NCBI GenBank assembly: GCA_022843825.1
Contig: JALHMX010000002.1
Coordinates: forward strand, 124,001 to 188,000
From: Pseudobdellovibrionaceae bacterium
Lineage (GTDB): Bacteria; Bdellovibrionota; Bdellovibrionia; Bdellovibrionales; Bdellovibrionaceae
Length of the DNA: 64,000 bases
Direction of reading: 5' to 3'
A program made the position numbers and the translations under genes. The notes under the pieces are model-generated. The model saw nothing but the letters and a program-made list of their open reading frames with translations. It was not told where the DNA came from and ran no database searches. Positions 26,425 to 34,722 of this stretch are shown here, piece after piece. Each line of letters starts with the position of its first letter. The first letter of the stretch is position 1.

Positions 26425-27378
26425 ATGAAAAAATGGTCATTTGGGCGCAAATTCTTAGTTTTTATGATAGTTGGTTTTTTTGCACTCGTGGTGCTTCGAT
26501 ACATGACAAAAACAAAAGTTGAACAAGTTGAATACGGAGTGAGTAGTTCTAAGAATGAAATTCTTAATCTGGAAATTAATGGAGTTATCATTAACGGAAA
26601 GAACTTTTTAAAAAAACTAAAAAAACATAAAAACGATTCTAAAATAAAGGCCTTCGTCATTGATATTACTTCTCCAGGTGGGGCGGTGGGTCCGTCTCAA
26701 GAAATTTATTACGAACTTATTCGCACTAAAAAAGAAACTAAAAAGCCGGTTGTTTGTGTTTCCACCAGTTTAATCGCCAGCGGAGGATATTACGCAGCCT
26801 TAGCTTGCGATAAAATTTTAGTGGCACCGGGGGCAATGGTCGGTTCAATTGGTGTAATTATGAATTTTGCAAATTTAGAAAAACTTTATGAATTTGCAAA
26901 AATTCAACGATACACAATCACATCGGGCAAATACAAAGACTCAGGGGCTGAATACCGTCCTATGCGCGACGATGAAAGAATGCTTTTCCAAGACATGATT
27001 GATGAGGTCTATAGTCAATTTAAAGAGGCCGTAAAGTCATCGCGCAATTTAAGCGATGAAGTTGTAACAACATATGCTGATGGGCGGGTTATGACGGGTT
27101 CTACCGCAGTTAAATTAAAATTTGCTGATGCTGAAGGAACATTTGAAGATGCAGTACGAACGGCTGCTCAGATGGCTAAATTAGGAGATGATTATAAAGT
27201 CGTTAAACCGACCAAGGAAAAAGGGTCTTGGTTTCAGTTTATTATGGATGATCGAGATGAAGACGAGCTTAATATTACTGAAGCCGTAAACATCTTTTCT
27301 CCGTCAGCTTGGATTAACAGTTTGTTTAAGGCAGAACTTTTAAATCAGCCTTTATATTTAATGCCAGGGCTGATGTAG
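26425..27378 (+). CDS. sppA: Signal peptide peptidase SppA (S49 family)
   Basis: Membrane-bound serine protease that degrades cleaved signal peptides. 317 aa from ATG 26425, preferred to 26413 because AAGG lies 6 bases before it. One membrane anchor (about residues 9-26). The catalytic Ser119 lies in LIASGGYYAA and the general-base Lys169 in TSGKYKDSGAEYR, the short form with one Ser-Lys dyad. PRM-type DDERMLFQ and DGRVMTG are conserved. The HIT gene starts 2 bases after its stop and the rhomboid gene overlaps next, so an envelope-protease cluster is formed. Confidence 0.93.
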   Translation: MKKWSFGRKFLVFMIVGFFALVVLRYMTKTKVEQVEYGVSSSKNEILNLEINGVIINGKNFLKKLKKHKNDSKIKAFVIDITSPGGAVGPSQEIYYELIRTKKETKKPVVCVSTSLIASGGYYAALACDKILVAPGAMVGSIGVIMNFANLEKLYEFAKIQRYTITSGKYKDSGAEYRPMRDDERMLFQDMIDEVYSQFKEAVKSSRNLSDEVVTTYADGRVMTGSTAVKLKFADAEGTFEDAVRTAAQMAKLGDDYKVVKPTKEKGSWFQFIMDDRDEDELNITEAVNIFSPSAWINSLFKAELLNQPLYLMPGLM

Positions 27379-27379
27379 T

Positions 27380-27976
27380 GTGAAAAAGGCAAAGACACCT
27401 CAAAAAAACGGTGAAGCTAAAATTAGTTTTTTAAATTTAGATCGTCACGTTTGGCCGTTGGAAAGAGATGTATTTTTTCGTCCAGCGCGCTTAAAATATG
27501 TTAGGAAACTAATTAAGAAAAAGGGCTGCGTTTTTTGCGAGAAGGTCATTGATAAAAAAGAGAGTCTTTGCGTATTTAAGTCTAAGTACTCACAAATTGT
27601 AGTTAATAAATTTCCCTACAATAGCGGGCATCTGCTTATTTTGCCGCGACGCCATTGTGGAGACTTATTAGATTTGTCTCAAGCGGAGTATGCCGACTTG
27701 ATGGAAACCTTAAAGGAGGCCGTTACCGCTGTGATCGATATCTATAATCCACAGGGTTACAATATTGGATTAAATAATGGCACAGCAGCCGGTGCAGGTA
27801 TTCCTGACCATTTGCATTTTCATTTGGTTCCTCGCTGGAGTGGAGATTTAAACTTCTTCCCACTTATTGCGGAAACTAAATTAGTCGTAGAAAATTCTAA
27901 AGATACATTTAGTACCTTTGTGAAGTATTTTTCAAAGAAATATGGCAAAAAAATAAAAAATATGGAGGTCAGATGA
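27380..27976 (+). CDS. HIT-family nucleotide hydrolase/transferase
   Basis: 198 aa, GTG start one base after the sppA stop. The histidine triad HLHFHLVPRW (about residues 138-147) carries the nucleophilic His. The Cys-containing GCVFCEKV region near residue 55 and PYNSGHLLILPRRH are typical of the Ap4A phosphorylase-like or Hint/Fhit group. Activity on dinucleoside polyphosphates is inferred. The stop TGA overlaps the rhomboid ATG. Confidence 0.88.
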   Translation: MKKAKTPQKNGEAKISFLNLDRHVWPLERDVFFRPARLKYVRKLIKKKGCVFCEKVIDKKESLCVFKSKYSQIVVNKFPYNSGHLLILPRRHCGDLLDLSQAEYADLMETLKEAVTAVIDIYNPQGYNIGLNNGTAAGAGIPDHLHFHLVPRWSGDLNFFPLIAETKLVVENSKDTFSTFVKYFSKKYGKKIKNMEVR

Positions 27977-28716
27977 GTACTTTCCGGATGACGCCTTTTA
28001 CTCCAGTGGCGAAAAGACTGGCGATTTCCATATTGGTTATTTGGTTTTTCCTGCAGGTCATAGTTGGCGGATTATTTAAAATTAATTTGACGCAGTCTTT
28101 AGCTTTGTATCCGGCCCAGGTGATTGAAAATTTCTATGTATGGCAATTGTTCACATATATGTTTCTTCACGCGATGTCGCCGTTTCATATTATCTTTAAT
28201 ATTTTAATGTTGTATTTTTTTGGTTCAGAATTAGAAAGACATTGGGGTTCTCGATTTTTTACTTTTTATTATTTTGCCTGTGGTGTAGGGGCTGCAGTTC
28301 TGTATTGTTTGGGGATAGGTGTTTATGCGGCCTATACCTCTATGCGCACACCGTTGATCATTCCAGTCGTTGGGGCCTCAGGTGCTTTGTTTGGTTTGCT
28401 TCTCGCGTACGGAATTATTTTTGCCGAGCGCGTGATTTACTTTATGGGTATGTTTCCCTTGAAGGCGAAATATTTTGTACTTATTGCAGGGGCGATTGAT
28501 TTTGCCTCGTTATTGACCTCAGGCGTGGCGGGGACAGAAGTTGCCTATTTGGCTCACCTCGGCGGGATCGTCTCCGGCTATATCGTTCTTAAGCTGCATA
28601 CGATGCTTAAGCTGCGCCAGGTAACGAGTAAGATAAAAAAGAAAAACAGCTCACTACGATTGGTCATAGATAATGAGAAAGCTGATAAAGAAGACGGCCC
28701 AAAGTACTGGAATTAG
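27973..28716 (+). CDS. Rhomboid-family intramembrane serine protease
   Basis: 247 aa with about six membrane segments. The catalytic Ser136 lies in VVGASGALFGLL and His195 in AYLAHLGGIVSG; both are intact. HAMSPFHIIFNILMLYFFG matches the conserved L1/TM2 region. Rhomboids cleave membrane-protein helices at or within the bilayer; the substrate here is unknown. The gene follows the HIT gene with a 4-base overlap. In predatory bacteria rhomboid and secreted protease numbers are relevant, but no direct link is seen. Confidence 0.93.
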   Translation: MSTFRMTPFTPVAKRLAISILVIWFFLQVIVGGLFKINLTQSLALYPAQVIENFYVWQLFTYMFLHAMSPFHIIFNILMLYFFGSELERHWGSRFFTFYYFACGVGAAVLYCLGIGVYAAYTSMRTPLIIPVVGASGALFGLLLAYGIIFAERVIYFMGMFPLKAKYFVLIAGAIDFASLLTSGVAGTEVAYLAHLGGIVSGYIVLKLHTMLKLRQVTSKIKKKNSSLRLVIDNEKADKEDGPKYWN

Positions 28717-28769
28717 CTGGATTTTTGTGTTAGAACTGGTATTTAGTCTAAGTCATTAAAGGAGTTTAT

Positions 28770-28946
28770 ATGTCATTAAATAAAGCTGTGGAAAATTTAA
28801 AGTTCGATATGCGTCTGTTGGATTTGAATCTAAGACTAGGTCGAATTACCCAGGCTGAACATGACCAGTATGTTAAGTCTTTAGAGAATTTAGAATCGGA
28901 AGCGGTAAATCTTGATATTGAAGGTAACAACACCGATTCAAATTAA
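28770..28946 (+). CDS. 58-aa conserved-style small protein, SHOCT-like
   Basis: Not in longer-gene lists because it is under 60 codons. ATG at 28770 follows AAAGGAG at 28758-28764, the stop is TAA at 28944-28946, and a terminator follows. The protein is acidic, with the pattern LDLNLRLGRITQAEHDQYV resembling the SHOCT short-helix motif (small C-terminal oligomerisation domain, LKELKDKGLITEEEF-like). No signal peptide. Function is unknown; position between rhomboid and fliL gives no clue. The RBS, terminator and codon use make a real gene likely. Confidence 0.75.
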   Translation: MSLNKAVENLKFDMRLLDLNLRLGRITQAEHDQYVKSLENLESEAVNLDIEGNNTDSN

Positions 28947-28984
28947 GAAATACCCTTATTTTGTCTAACTGTCGTACAGTAAAG

Positions 28985-29009
28985 GCCTAAAAGTATTTAG
29001 GCTTTTTTT
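28985..29009 (+). terminator. Terminator after the 58-aa gene
   Basis: GCCTAAA / TTTAGGC stem with a 4-base loop AGTA followed by a run of T residues. Confidence 0.85.
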
Positions 29010-29088
29010 ATATCTTCATCCAAAAGATCGACCATTACTTAAGTCTAAACATTGCTTCTCCGATATAGAATTCAGCGGAGATTTGATT

Positions 29089-29565
29089 ATGAGTTCTAAG
29101 ATTAAACCTATTTTGACTGCGTTCCTGGTCCTAATAAATCTAAGCGTTCTAGGCGTAGGTTCATATTGGGTTTATATATCAACTGTGGGTTATGAGTCGC
29201 CGGAAATGACTGAGCAGTCGCTGCGTGATATTGCGAGTTTACCAGAGCATCTTAATGAAGGTCCAATGGTTTATACCATGGACAAGTTTGTCGTCAATTT
29301 ATCAGGTCAGCCTAAGCGAACTATACGTCTACAAGTTAATCTAGATATGATGAGTGCTGAATCTTTTGAACAAATTATGGATTCGGAAAACCGTGCGCGT
29401 GCCCGTGACAGCATAGTTCGTATTCTTAATGAAAGAACTTTTGATGAGCTTGAAAGTATTCAAGGAAAGCTGTTCTTGAAAGATCGAATCGTACAAGAAG
29501 TAAATCGTGTTTTAAGAGTAGGATTAGTTAAGGATGTTTACTTTACTGATTTCGTTATGAACTAA
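29089..29565 (+). CDS. fliL: FliL-like flagellar basal-body protein
   Basis: 158 aa from ATG 29089, which has GCGGAG 8 bases upstream; a TTG at 29083 is rejected. One N-terminal membrane segment (about 8-27) and a periplasmic domain ending VKDVYFTDFVMN, the conserved FliL C-terminus. FliL interacts with the stator and aids flagellar torque or swarming. No other flagellar gene is in the window, so it may be a second paralog or an isolated fliL. Convergent with the next gene, sharing 4 bases. Confidence 0.82.
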   Translation: MSSKIKPILTAFLVLINLSVLGVGSYWVYISTVGYESPEMTEQSLRDIASLPEHLNEGPMVYTMDKFVVNLSGQPKRTIRLQVNLDMMSAESFEQIMDSENRARARDSIVRILNERTFDELESIQGKLFLKDRIVQEVNRVLRVGLVKDVYFTDFVMN

Positions 29566-30335
29566 CGCTTGTTTTTATAAAACTTGTAACCGATATATCC
29601 GACAACGGCGATAATAATAAAAATCAAACCTAAGAATAAATTGTTACCCAGCAGTCCACTGCCTTTTCCAGCATTCATTCCGTGGCCATCATCGGCTGTT
29701 AATAAATCAGCAGGCATAGCTTGTCCGATTCCAGCTCCGAGCATTTCATTAGATCCATGCAATGGCCCAGATTCTGGTCGTGAGGTTAAATCTTTAGCTG
29801 CTATGACGCGCAAAGATTGGATCGTTTTCATAAAGTGAGTTGAATGTTTTGCATAGTATTTCGAGTGCGCACTGAAGGTCACAAGAATAGCAATTTTATC
29901 TTTGATGGTAGCTAAATAGCGGGTGTAATAGTTTTGAACTTCGCTATTTGCGTGAAGTGCATCCAACCATTTTTGATCACTCACAGAGTATTCTTTTGGT
30001 GGAATTGTTATCGTTGACATCATTGAGCTGCCATTTTTTAGTTTTAGTGAAATGGGTTTGCTTAAGTGTTCGATATAAACAGGAAAAGTATCACTTGGTC
30101 CAGCCTCTTTGGCGGTTAAAATTATAACTGCTTCTTTTGCTTCTTGCGGATCTTCAGAGCGACAAACCCACTCAGATTGCTCAGTCTTGCATCTCCAGTT
30201 GTCTTGAATTTCGAAAGAAATATACGCATTTTTAAAAGTGCGAGCTTGGGCGTCATTAGAGCTAAATATTGAAATAAAAAAAAGCAATATAAAAGAAAAA
30301 ATAAAATAGGCTCGTCTTGATTCGCAGAAACTCAT
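29562..30335 (-). CDS. Exported protein with C-terminal membrane anchor, function unknown
   Basis: 257 aa. A signal sequence (residues about 10-31, ending before AQARTF) is followed by a mixed beta region with two Cys (NWRCK, WVCRS) that may form a disulfide. A Gly-rich segment near 195-225 precedes a second hydrophobic segment (about 226-248) and a basic tail. The layout resembles a GlyGly-CTERM-like anchor or simply a C-terminal tail anchor. No domain is recognised. The stop overlaps the fliL stop by 4 bases. Confidence 0.7.
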   Translation of the reverse strand: MSFCESRRAYFIFSFILLFFISIFSSNDAQARTFKNAYISFEIQDNWRCKTEQSEWVCRSEDPQEAKEAVIILTAKEAGPSDTFPVYIEHLSKPISLKLKNGSSMMSTITIPPKEYSVSDQKWLDALHANSEVQNYYTRYLATIKDKIAILVTFSAHSKYYAKHSTHFMKTIQSLRVIAAKDLTSRPESGPLHGSNEMLGAGIGQAMPADLLTADDGHGMNAGKGSGLLGNNLFLGLIFIIIAVVGYIGYKFYKNKR

Positions 30336-30399
30336 GTTGCATCACCTCATGTTCAGCCTATAGTATACTCTTACCAGATATTTTATCAAAGAGGTATTT

Positions 30400-31293
30400 A
30401 TGCTAAATTTTTCGCAACTCCAGACTTTCGTCATGGTTGTATCTGAGGGAAGTATGACTGCAGCGGCAGATAAATTATTTTTAACTCAGCCCGCAGTCAG
30501 TCAGCAAATGAAAAACCTAGAAGATGAATTAGATGTTGAACTTATCGTTCGAGGGTCAAAGCAAATTAAAACCACTGTTCAAGGTGAGATGCTTTATGAG
30601 TACGCCAAAAAGATATTAAGTTTAGTTCAGCAAGCAGAGATTTCAATAAAATCAGTTGGGGCACAGCTTAAGGGATTGCTGCGTATCGGGACATTAAATT
30701 CAATCGGTCTGCATTTAATGAGTCCGGCAGTGAATCGGTTACTAAAATATAATCCTGATTTTAAAATAAAAGTTGAGTATGCTCCTGGAAATGAGATTCT
30801 TAGACAGTTTGAGAACAATGAGCTAGATGTTGTGGTGTTGCCAGAAACGCATATTAATACCAATACTATTCCCTCCACACAGACAGAAGTTTTTATGAAG
30901 GAAGAAATGTGGTTAGTAGGGCCTGGCAAAGATCAATTTTATCCCAGCACTTTGAGTCTGAAAGAATTAAAAAAAATACCCTATGTTCATTTTTCAAAAG
31001 AGCTTCCTGATTTTGATAAAAAATTGCGTGACGGCACAGGCGTGTTGCCCGCGATATTTGAATCGTCAAATGTGGGAACCTTAAAGCGTGTGATTGAAAG
31101 CGGTTTGGGTATTGGGTTTTTACCGGCTCATTCGGTAAAAAAACAAATTCGCGGTGGCCGCCTTAATCGCATTCAAGTCAGTGATTTTTCTTACCAATTA
31201 AATATTTTATATATGTACAAGAAAGATACTGAAGTTTCAGACACTGCAGATATTCTTTATCACGCCCTGATCGGCGACCAGCAACGGAACTAA
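30400..31293 (+). CDS. LysR-family transcriptional regulator
   Basis: 297 aa. The N-terminal winged HTH FSQLQTFVMVVSEGSMTAAADKLFLTQPAVSQQMKNLEDEL starts at residue 3 and is followed by a periplasmic-binding-like effector domain (about 95-290) with GLLRIGTLNSIG. Targets are not indicated by the neighbourhood: the upstream gene is divergent, and the next gene converges across a REP-like element. Effector is unknown. GAGG precedes the ATG at a short distance. Confidence 0.9.
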   Translation: MLNFSQLQTFVMVVSEGSMTAAADKLFLTQPAVSQQMKNLEDELDVELIVRGSKQIKTTVQGEMLYEYAKKILSLVQQAEISIKSVGAQLKGLLRIGTLNSIGLHLMSPAVNRLLKYNPDFKIKVEYAPGNEILRQFENNELDVVVLPETHINTNTIPSTQTEVFMKEEMWLVGPGKDQFYPSTLSLKELKKIPYVHFSKELPDFDKKLRDGTGVLPAIFESSNVGTLKRVIESGLGIGFLPAHSVKKQIRGGRLNRIQVSDFSYQLNILYMYKKDTEVSDTADILYHALIGDQQRN

Positions 31294-31350
31294 AAGGGGT
31301 CAGGCTCCCTTTCTTCACACAGCGCATCCAAGGTCAGGACCTGGCGCCTT
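31292..31350. repeat. REP-like degenerate palindromic element between convergent genes
   Basis: Fills the space between the LysR stop and the pyruvate-dikinase regulator stop. Left part forms an AAAGGG/CCCTTT hairpin around TCAGGC (31293-31312). The right part (31330-31350) carries GGTCAGGACCTGGCGCC. Read from the right end, GGCGCCAGG resembles the GGTGCCAGG core of the 50450 element; CAGGCTCCCTTTC in the left part resembles CAGGCTACTTTTC of the same element. The arms are not complementary to each other, so this appears to be a diverged or composite copy. Probably also the bidirectional terminator. Confidence 0.6.
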
Positions 31351-32208
31351 CTAAAACAATACTGAATTCGGTAATCCTAAGCGATTTGCAATAACCCGTA
31401 CAATTTCGCTGGCCGTTTCTTCCAAGGCGCGCTCTGTGACATTGAAGACGGGCCAGCGTTTGTTTTGTTTGAAAAGATTTTCGGCGTATTCAATTTCTTG
31501 CATAATCAGGCTTAATGAGGCGTATTCTCCGCCAGAGTCCTGTCCAAATTTTTCTAAGCGATTTTTTCTAATTCTTTGTAATGAGTGAATGTCTATTATT
31601 AGTCCTACAATTTTTCGCTGATCGATTTTAAACAATTGTTCAGGCAATGGAGTGTTTAGCACTAAGGGGATATTAGCTACTTTCCATCCTTTGTGGCTTA
31701 AAAATATTGATAATGGGGTTTTGCTGGTCCGGCTAATCCCCACCAGCACGATGTCGGCTTTATCCAATTCGTTAGTGGTTTTTCCGTCGTCGTGTCTTAC
31801 CGTATATTCAATAGCCTCGATGCGTTTAAAGTAGGAGTCATCTGTTTGTCGTAAGGCCCCGGCGCGGCTGGCAGAGGGCACTCCAAAAAAATCGTCTAAA
31901 GTAAAAATGAGTGGACCCAAAAGATCTGTTGAAGGAATTGATTTTTCCGCACAGACTTCTGAGATTTTTTTTCGAAACCCAGGGCTTGCGAAGGTATGAG
32001 CTATCATGCCGCGCTTTTCAAAGCACTCATCAATGATTTTTAAAATACTGTCTTCAGATCTTAAATTTTTACTGCGTATAATATTAATCTCTTGAGCTGC
32101 ATATTGGACTAAAGCTGCGCGAACCATGGTGGAAGCGGTTTCCCCGGTTCCATCTGACAGGATATAGATCGTTTTCTGTGAAGAGATAGAGTTTTTGTTT
32201 TCTGCCAT
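31351..32208 (-). CDS. Pyruvate, phosphate/water dikinase regulatory protein (DUF299)
   Basis: Bifunctional kinase/phosphorylase that switches PEP synthase or pyruvate phosphate dikinase off and on. 285 aa. YILSDGTGETASTMVRAAL is the typical N-terminus. The ADP-binding P-loop GISRTSKTPLS (residues about 153-163) is clear. It links the gluconeogenic pyruvate-to-PEP step to ADP level. The partner dikinase gene is not in the window. It starts on the base before the stop of an unknown upstream gene. Confidence 0.93.
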   Translation of the reverse strand: MAENKNSISSQKTIYILSDGTGETASTMVRAALVQYAAQEINIIRSKNLRSEDSILKIIDECFEKRGMIAHTFASPGFRKKISEVCAEKSIPSTDLLGPLIFTLDDFFGVPSASRAGALRQTDDSYFKRIEAIEYTVRHDDGKTTNELDKADIVLVGISRTSKTPLSIFLSHKGWKVANIPLVLNTPLPEQLFKIDQRKIVGLIIDIHSLQRIRKNRLEKFGQDSGGEYASLSLIMQEIEYAENLFKQNKRWPVFNVTERALEETASEIVRVIANRLGLPNSVLF

Positions 32209-32712
32209 TTAAAGTGAATAGTTAATTAAAGATTTTTGCAAAGACTCCATCAGCATTTTATTCCAAAGCTCACCTTTTTTTGAGAATACGACGAAAGCCA
32301 CATCGGTTTGAACACGCACTAAGTGACATTGCATTTTGCTTGAGTCTACCAAACCATCTATTTTTATTTTTTTCAAAAATGTTTTAGCATCTGTTTTATA
32401 GACGTCAAATAGTGGAACTGGTGGTATTTTTAGTTTGATGCGAGTCTCAGAGCAATCATGGCAGTTTCCATTGAAGAACACAGACTGCAGTAGATCTGTT
32501 TGAAAAAAAAGTCCGAGTTCAAAAAAAGGAGCCAGTCGAGAAAACAAAATAACCCAGTTGGGGTCAATATTCTGAAAATAACCGATATTTTCTATCAGCT
32601 TGTGATTGCTCTCTACTTCAAAACTGCTTTTTTCAGATAAAAAGGAAAAGTGTTCAAGGATCATTTCAGGTTCGAAAAGATTTTCAATTTTGTTTAAGAT
32701 AATGTTTTTCAT
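32209..32712 (-). CDS. Protein of unknown function in the nrdR-nusB group
   Basis: 167 aa from ATG 32712, which I prefer over an upstream frame starting at 32751. Contains a CHDC pair near residue 85 and a C-terminal half rich in Lys/Leu; no membrane segment. No family is recognised. The stop adjoins the start of the dikinase regulator, and nusB is 89 bases upstream, so these genes probably form one transcript. Confidence 0.7.
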   Translation of the reverse strand: MKNIILNKIENLFEPEMILEHFSFLSEKSSFEVESNHKLIENIGYFQNIDPNWVILFSRLAPFFELGLFFQTDLLQSVFFNGNCHDCSETRIKLKIPPVPLFDVYKTDAKTFLKKIKIDGLVDSSKMQCHLVRVQTDVAFVVFSKKGELWNKMLMESLQKSLINYSL

Positions 32713-32801
32713 GACCTTAAGTATAGTAAGGCCGTAAAATGTTGTGGACAATTATTCAAATTTTAAAAATGAACTAGATCAACGCCTAGTCTTGAAGTCA
32801 G

Positions 32802-33203
32802 TTAGGCCCGATCATTTCGCACGATTTGATCTAAAATTCCATTCACAAAGGCCGCTGAGTCTTGTGTTCCGTAGATTTTAGCAATCTCGATGGCCTCATT
32901 GATAACAATTTTAGGTTCTATAAGTTCTGCAGCAAACAGCATTTCGTAGACTGCACTTCGAAGTATATTGCGGTCTACAGAAGCCATTCGATCTATTTTC
33001 CAGTGTAAGCTGGCAGCCTGCATGCGAGCATCAATTTTTTCTTTATTGGCCTGAACTCCTTTAACTAAAGTTAAAGTGTAATCCATAATACTGCTTTCAA
33101 TTTTCTTTTCGAAAAGAGAAGCCATTTCATTGATTGAAACCTCAGGTGTGAATTCAGTTTGAAATAATATCTGCAGGGCGAGTTCGCGCGATTTTCGTCT
33201 CAT
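32802..33203 (-). CDS. nusB: NusB, transcription antitermination factor
   Basis: RNA-binding component of the NusB/NusE antitermination complex of rRNA operons. 133 aa. RRKSRELALQILFQTEF is the typical N-terminus and the fold ends with ILRSAVYEMLF, ..NEAIEIAKIYGTQDSAAFVNGILD. The start overlaps nrdR by 50 bases, indicating coupling. nrdR-nusB neighbourhood is common in bacteria, usually with ribE between. Confidence 0.95.
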   Translation of the reverse strand: MRRKSRELALQILFQTEFTPEVSINEMASLFEKKIESSIMDYTLTLVKGVQANKEKIDARMQAASLHWKIDRMASVDRNILRSAVYEMLFAAELIEPKIVINEAIEIAKIYGTQDSAAFVNGILDQIVRNDRA

Positions 33204-33753
33204 CAGTTTTTCCAGTTTCAGTCAGTGAAGTCAGTTTTTGTTGTTGCTGTGTAGGTGCATTTTGAGCTGTTAACGAAAGCTGTGGGCCATTTGAGTCGAC
33301 CAGATCTACAAGTTCATCGCCTTCAAGTTTTTCTACAAAATCTTGAACGTCTTTAAACGTTCGATACACACTTGCAAAGCGAATATAAGCCACGTCGTCT
33401 AATTGCTTAAGTTCGGCCATCAATCGGCGACCAATAATTTTGGCCGCAATTTCGCCTTCTCCGCGAGTGATAACCCAAGAAGAAATTCTTTCAACAATGT
33501 TTTCTAGCTGATTTAAAGAAACTGGTCGCTTTTGACAAGCGGCCTGCAGGCCACGCAATATTTTTTCTTTATTGTAAGGTTCTCGACGCCCATCTTTTTT
33601 TATAACAAAGGGATAGTTCAGCATCACAGTTTCTAAAGTTGAGTATCTTGATTTACACGACAAGCATTCGCGACGGCGACGAATTCCGCTATCTTTTTGA
33701 ATGCGGGTATCTAAAACTTTATCTTCGCTGTGGCCGCAAAAGGGGCATTTCAT
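33154..33753 (-). CDS. nrdR: NrdR, ribonucleotide reductase repressor, with C-terminal extension
   Basis: Represses ribonucleotide reductase genes in response to ATP/dATP ratio. 199 aa, about 45 residues longer than the usual 150. N-terminal zinc ribbon MKCPFCGH with CLSCKSRYSTLE and RRRREC-like RRRRECLSC arrangement, then an ATP-cone (VIKKDGRREPYNKEKILRGL). Extra C-terminal residues are Gln-rich (QQQQK) with a charged tail; this segment overlaps nusB and may simply be read-through sequence conserved for coupling. No NrdR box was searched for in the window. Confidence 0.95.
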   Translation of the reverse strand: MKCPFCGHSEDKVLDTRIQKDSGIRRRRECLSCKSRYSTLETVMLNYPFVIKKDGRREPYNKEKILRGLQAACQKRPVSLNQLENIVERISSWVITRGEGEIAAKIIGRRLMAELKQLDDVAYIRFASVYRTFKDVQDFVEKLEGDELVDLVDSNGPQLSLTAQNAPTQQQQKLTSLTETGKTDETKIARTRPADIISN

Positions 33754-33875
33754 GTGACGTCCAGTTATAACTAAGGTTTGAGTTTCTCGCTAAAAGTTAA
33801 GTTATGGGAGCACTAAGGTCGGGTCAAATTAAAAATAACATAGGAATAAGCTCAATAGGTTATTAAAATGGAGAG

Positions 33876-34694
33876 ATGAAAAAGAATGCACCACGAGAGT
33901 CACTCCGAAGTTTAAAAGTTAGTTTTAAATCAGTTTTTATTCGCAGCGTCCTTGTGGCGTTAACCTTAGGATTCAGTCTCGACACTCTGGCAAGTGCTCC
34001 TAAAGTTGGCAGAGCGGCGGCGGCGCGCTACTTTGAAAATGAGCGCAGGAACGCGGGGCGCACAAATACTCCAAACGGGCCCATATTCTATGATCCTTAC
34101 GAAGACAGTACGACTCGGCCAAATCGCAGAACAGCTTCTGCGCCCGAACAAGCATCGGAGCCTCGAAATGTGGCGCAAGAGGAAAAGTCATATTCTTCAT
34201 CATCCAGCTATGTTTCGGAAATGCACTATATGTCATTAGGTTTTGGAACTTTTTCTGAGGCCACCGCCTTTGAATGGGGGAAGGATGGGCGCGAGGAAAA
34301 AATAGGTAAGTGGGGCGTTGAGCTTTCCTATCGACTTCTCGAGCAAGAATATCTTTTCGATGAGTCCTTGCGTATAGGATACTACGAATATAAACCCGTG
34401 GATCAACGAAGTACAAAACTGAGCTTTATGTATATGATTACCTTTCCTGAGGCCACATCGAAGTTTCCTTTGTATTTTGGTGGTGCTGCCGGATTAGGTG
34501 TTTTTATGGAGCAGCTGAAGGGTGAGTCCGCGATATCGTTTGATTACCAACTTTTCCTAGGGGTGCGACTTTTCAATGTATTTGATAGTGTAGGTTTTTA
34601 TGTTGAAGGTGGGATGAGAAATCATTTGCATCTGGCCAGCGATGGGCAAGTGAATGGGACGTTTCTTTCACTAGGAACAGTCTTTACTTTCTAG
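33876..34694 (+). CDS. Exported beta-barrel-like outer-membrane protein
   Basis: 272 aa. An N-terminal signal peptide with a long n-region (cut after LASA near residue 42) precedes a low-complexity Arg/Asn/Thr stretch (about 45-110). The C-terminal 160 residues show alternating hydrophobic strands and end FLSLGTVFTF, with a terminal aromatic residue as in small OM barrels. Locally GC-rich (around 34000-34150). Function is unknown. It starts 123 bases from the divergent nrdR start and 29 bases before the rsmB-like gene. Confidence 0.65.
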   Translation: MKKNAPRESLRSLKVSFKSVFIRSVLVALTLGFSLDTLASAPKVGRAAAARYFENERRNAGRTNTPNGPIFYDPYEDSTTRPNRRTASAPEQASEPRNVAQEEKSYSSSSSYVSEMHYMSLGFGTFSEATAFEWGKDGREEKIGKWGVELSYRLLEQEYLFDESLRIGYYEYKPVDQRSTKLSFMYMITFPEATSKFPLYFGGAAGLGVFMEQLKGESAISFDYQLFLGVRLFNVFDSVGFYVEGGMRNHLHLASDGQVNGTFLSLGTVFTF

Positions 34695-34722
34695 TTATTA
34701 AAAGACATGTTATAAAATTCAC

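Noticed and set aside
33966-34416. Several overlapping frames on both strands inside the barrel-protein gene
   Set aside because: They result from local GC-rich sequence with few stop codons; the signal peptide and beta pattern support only the 33876 frame.
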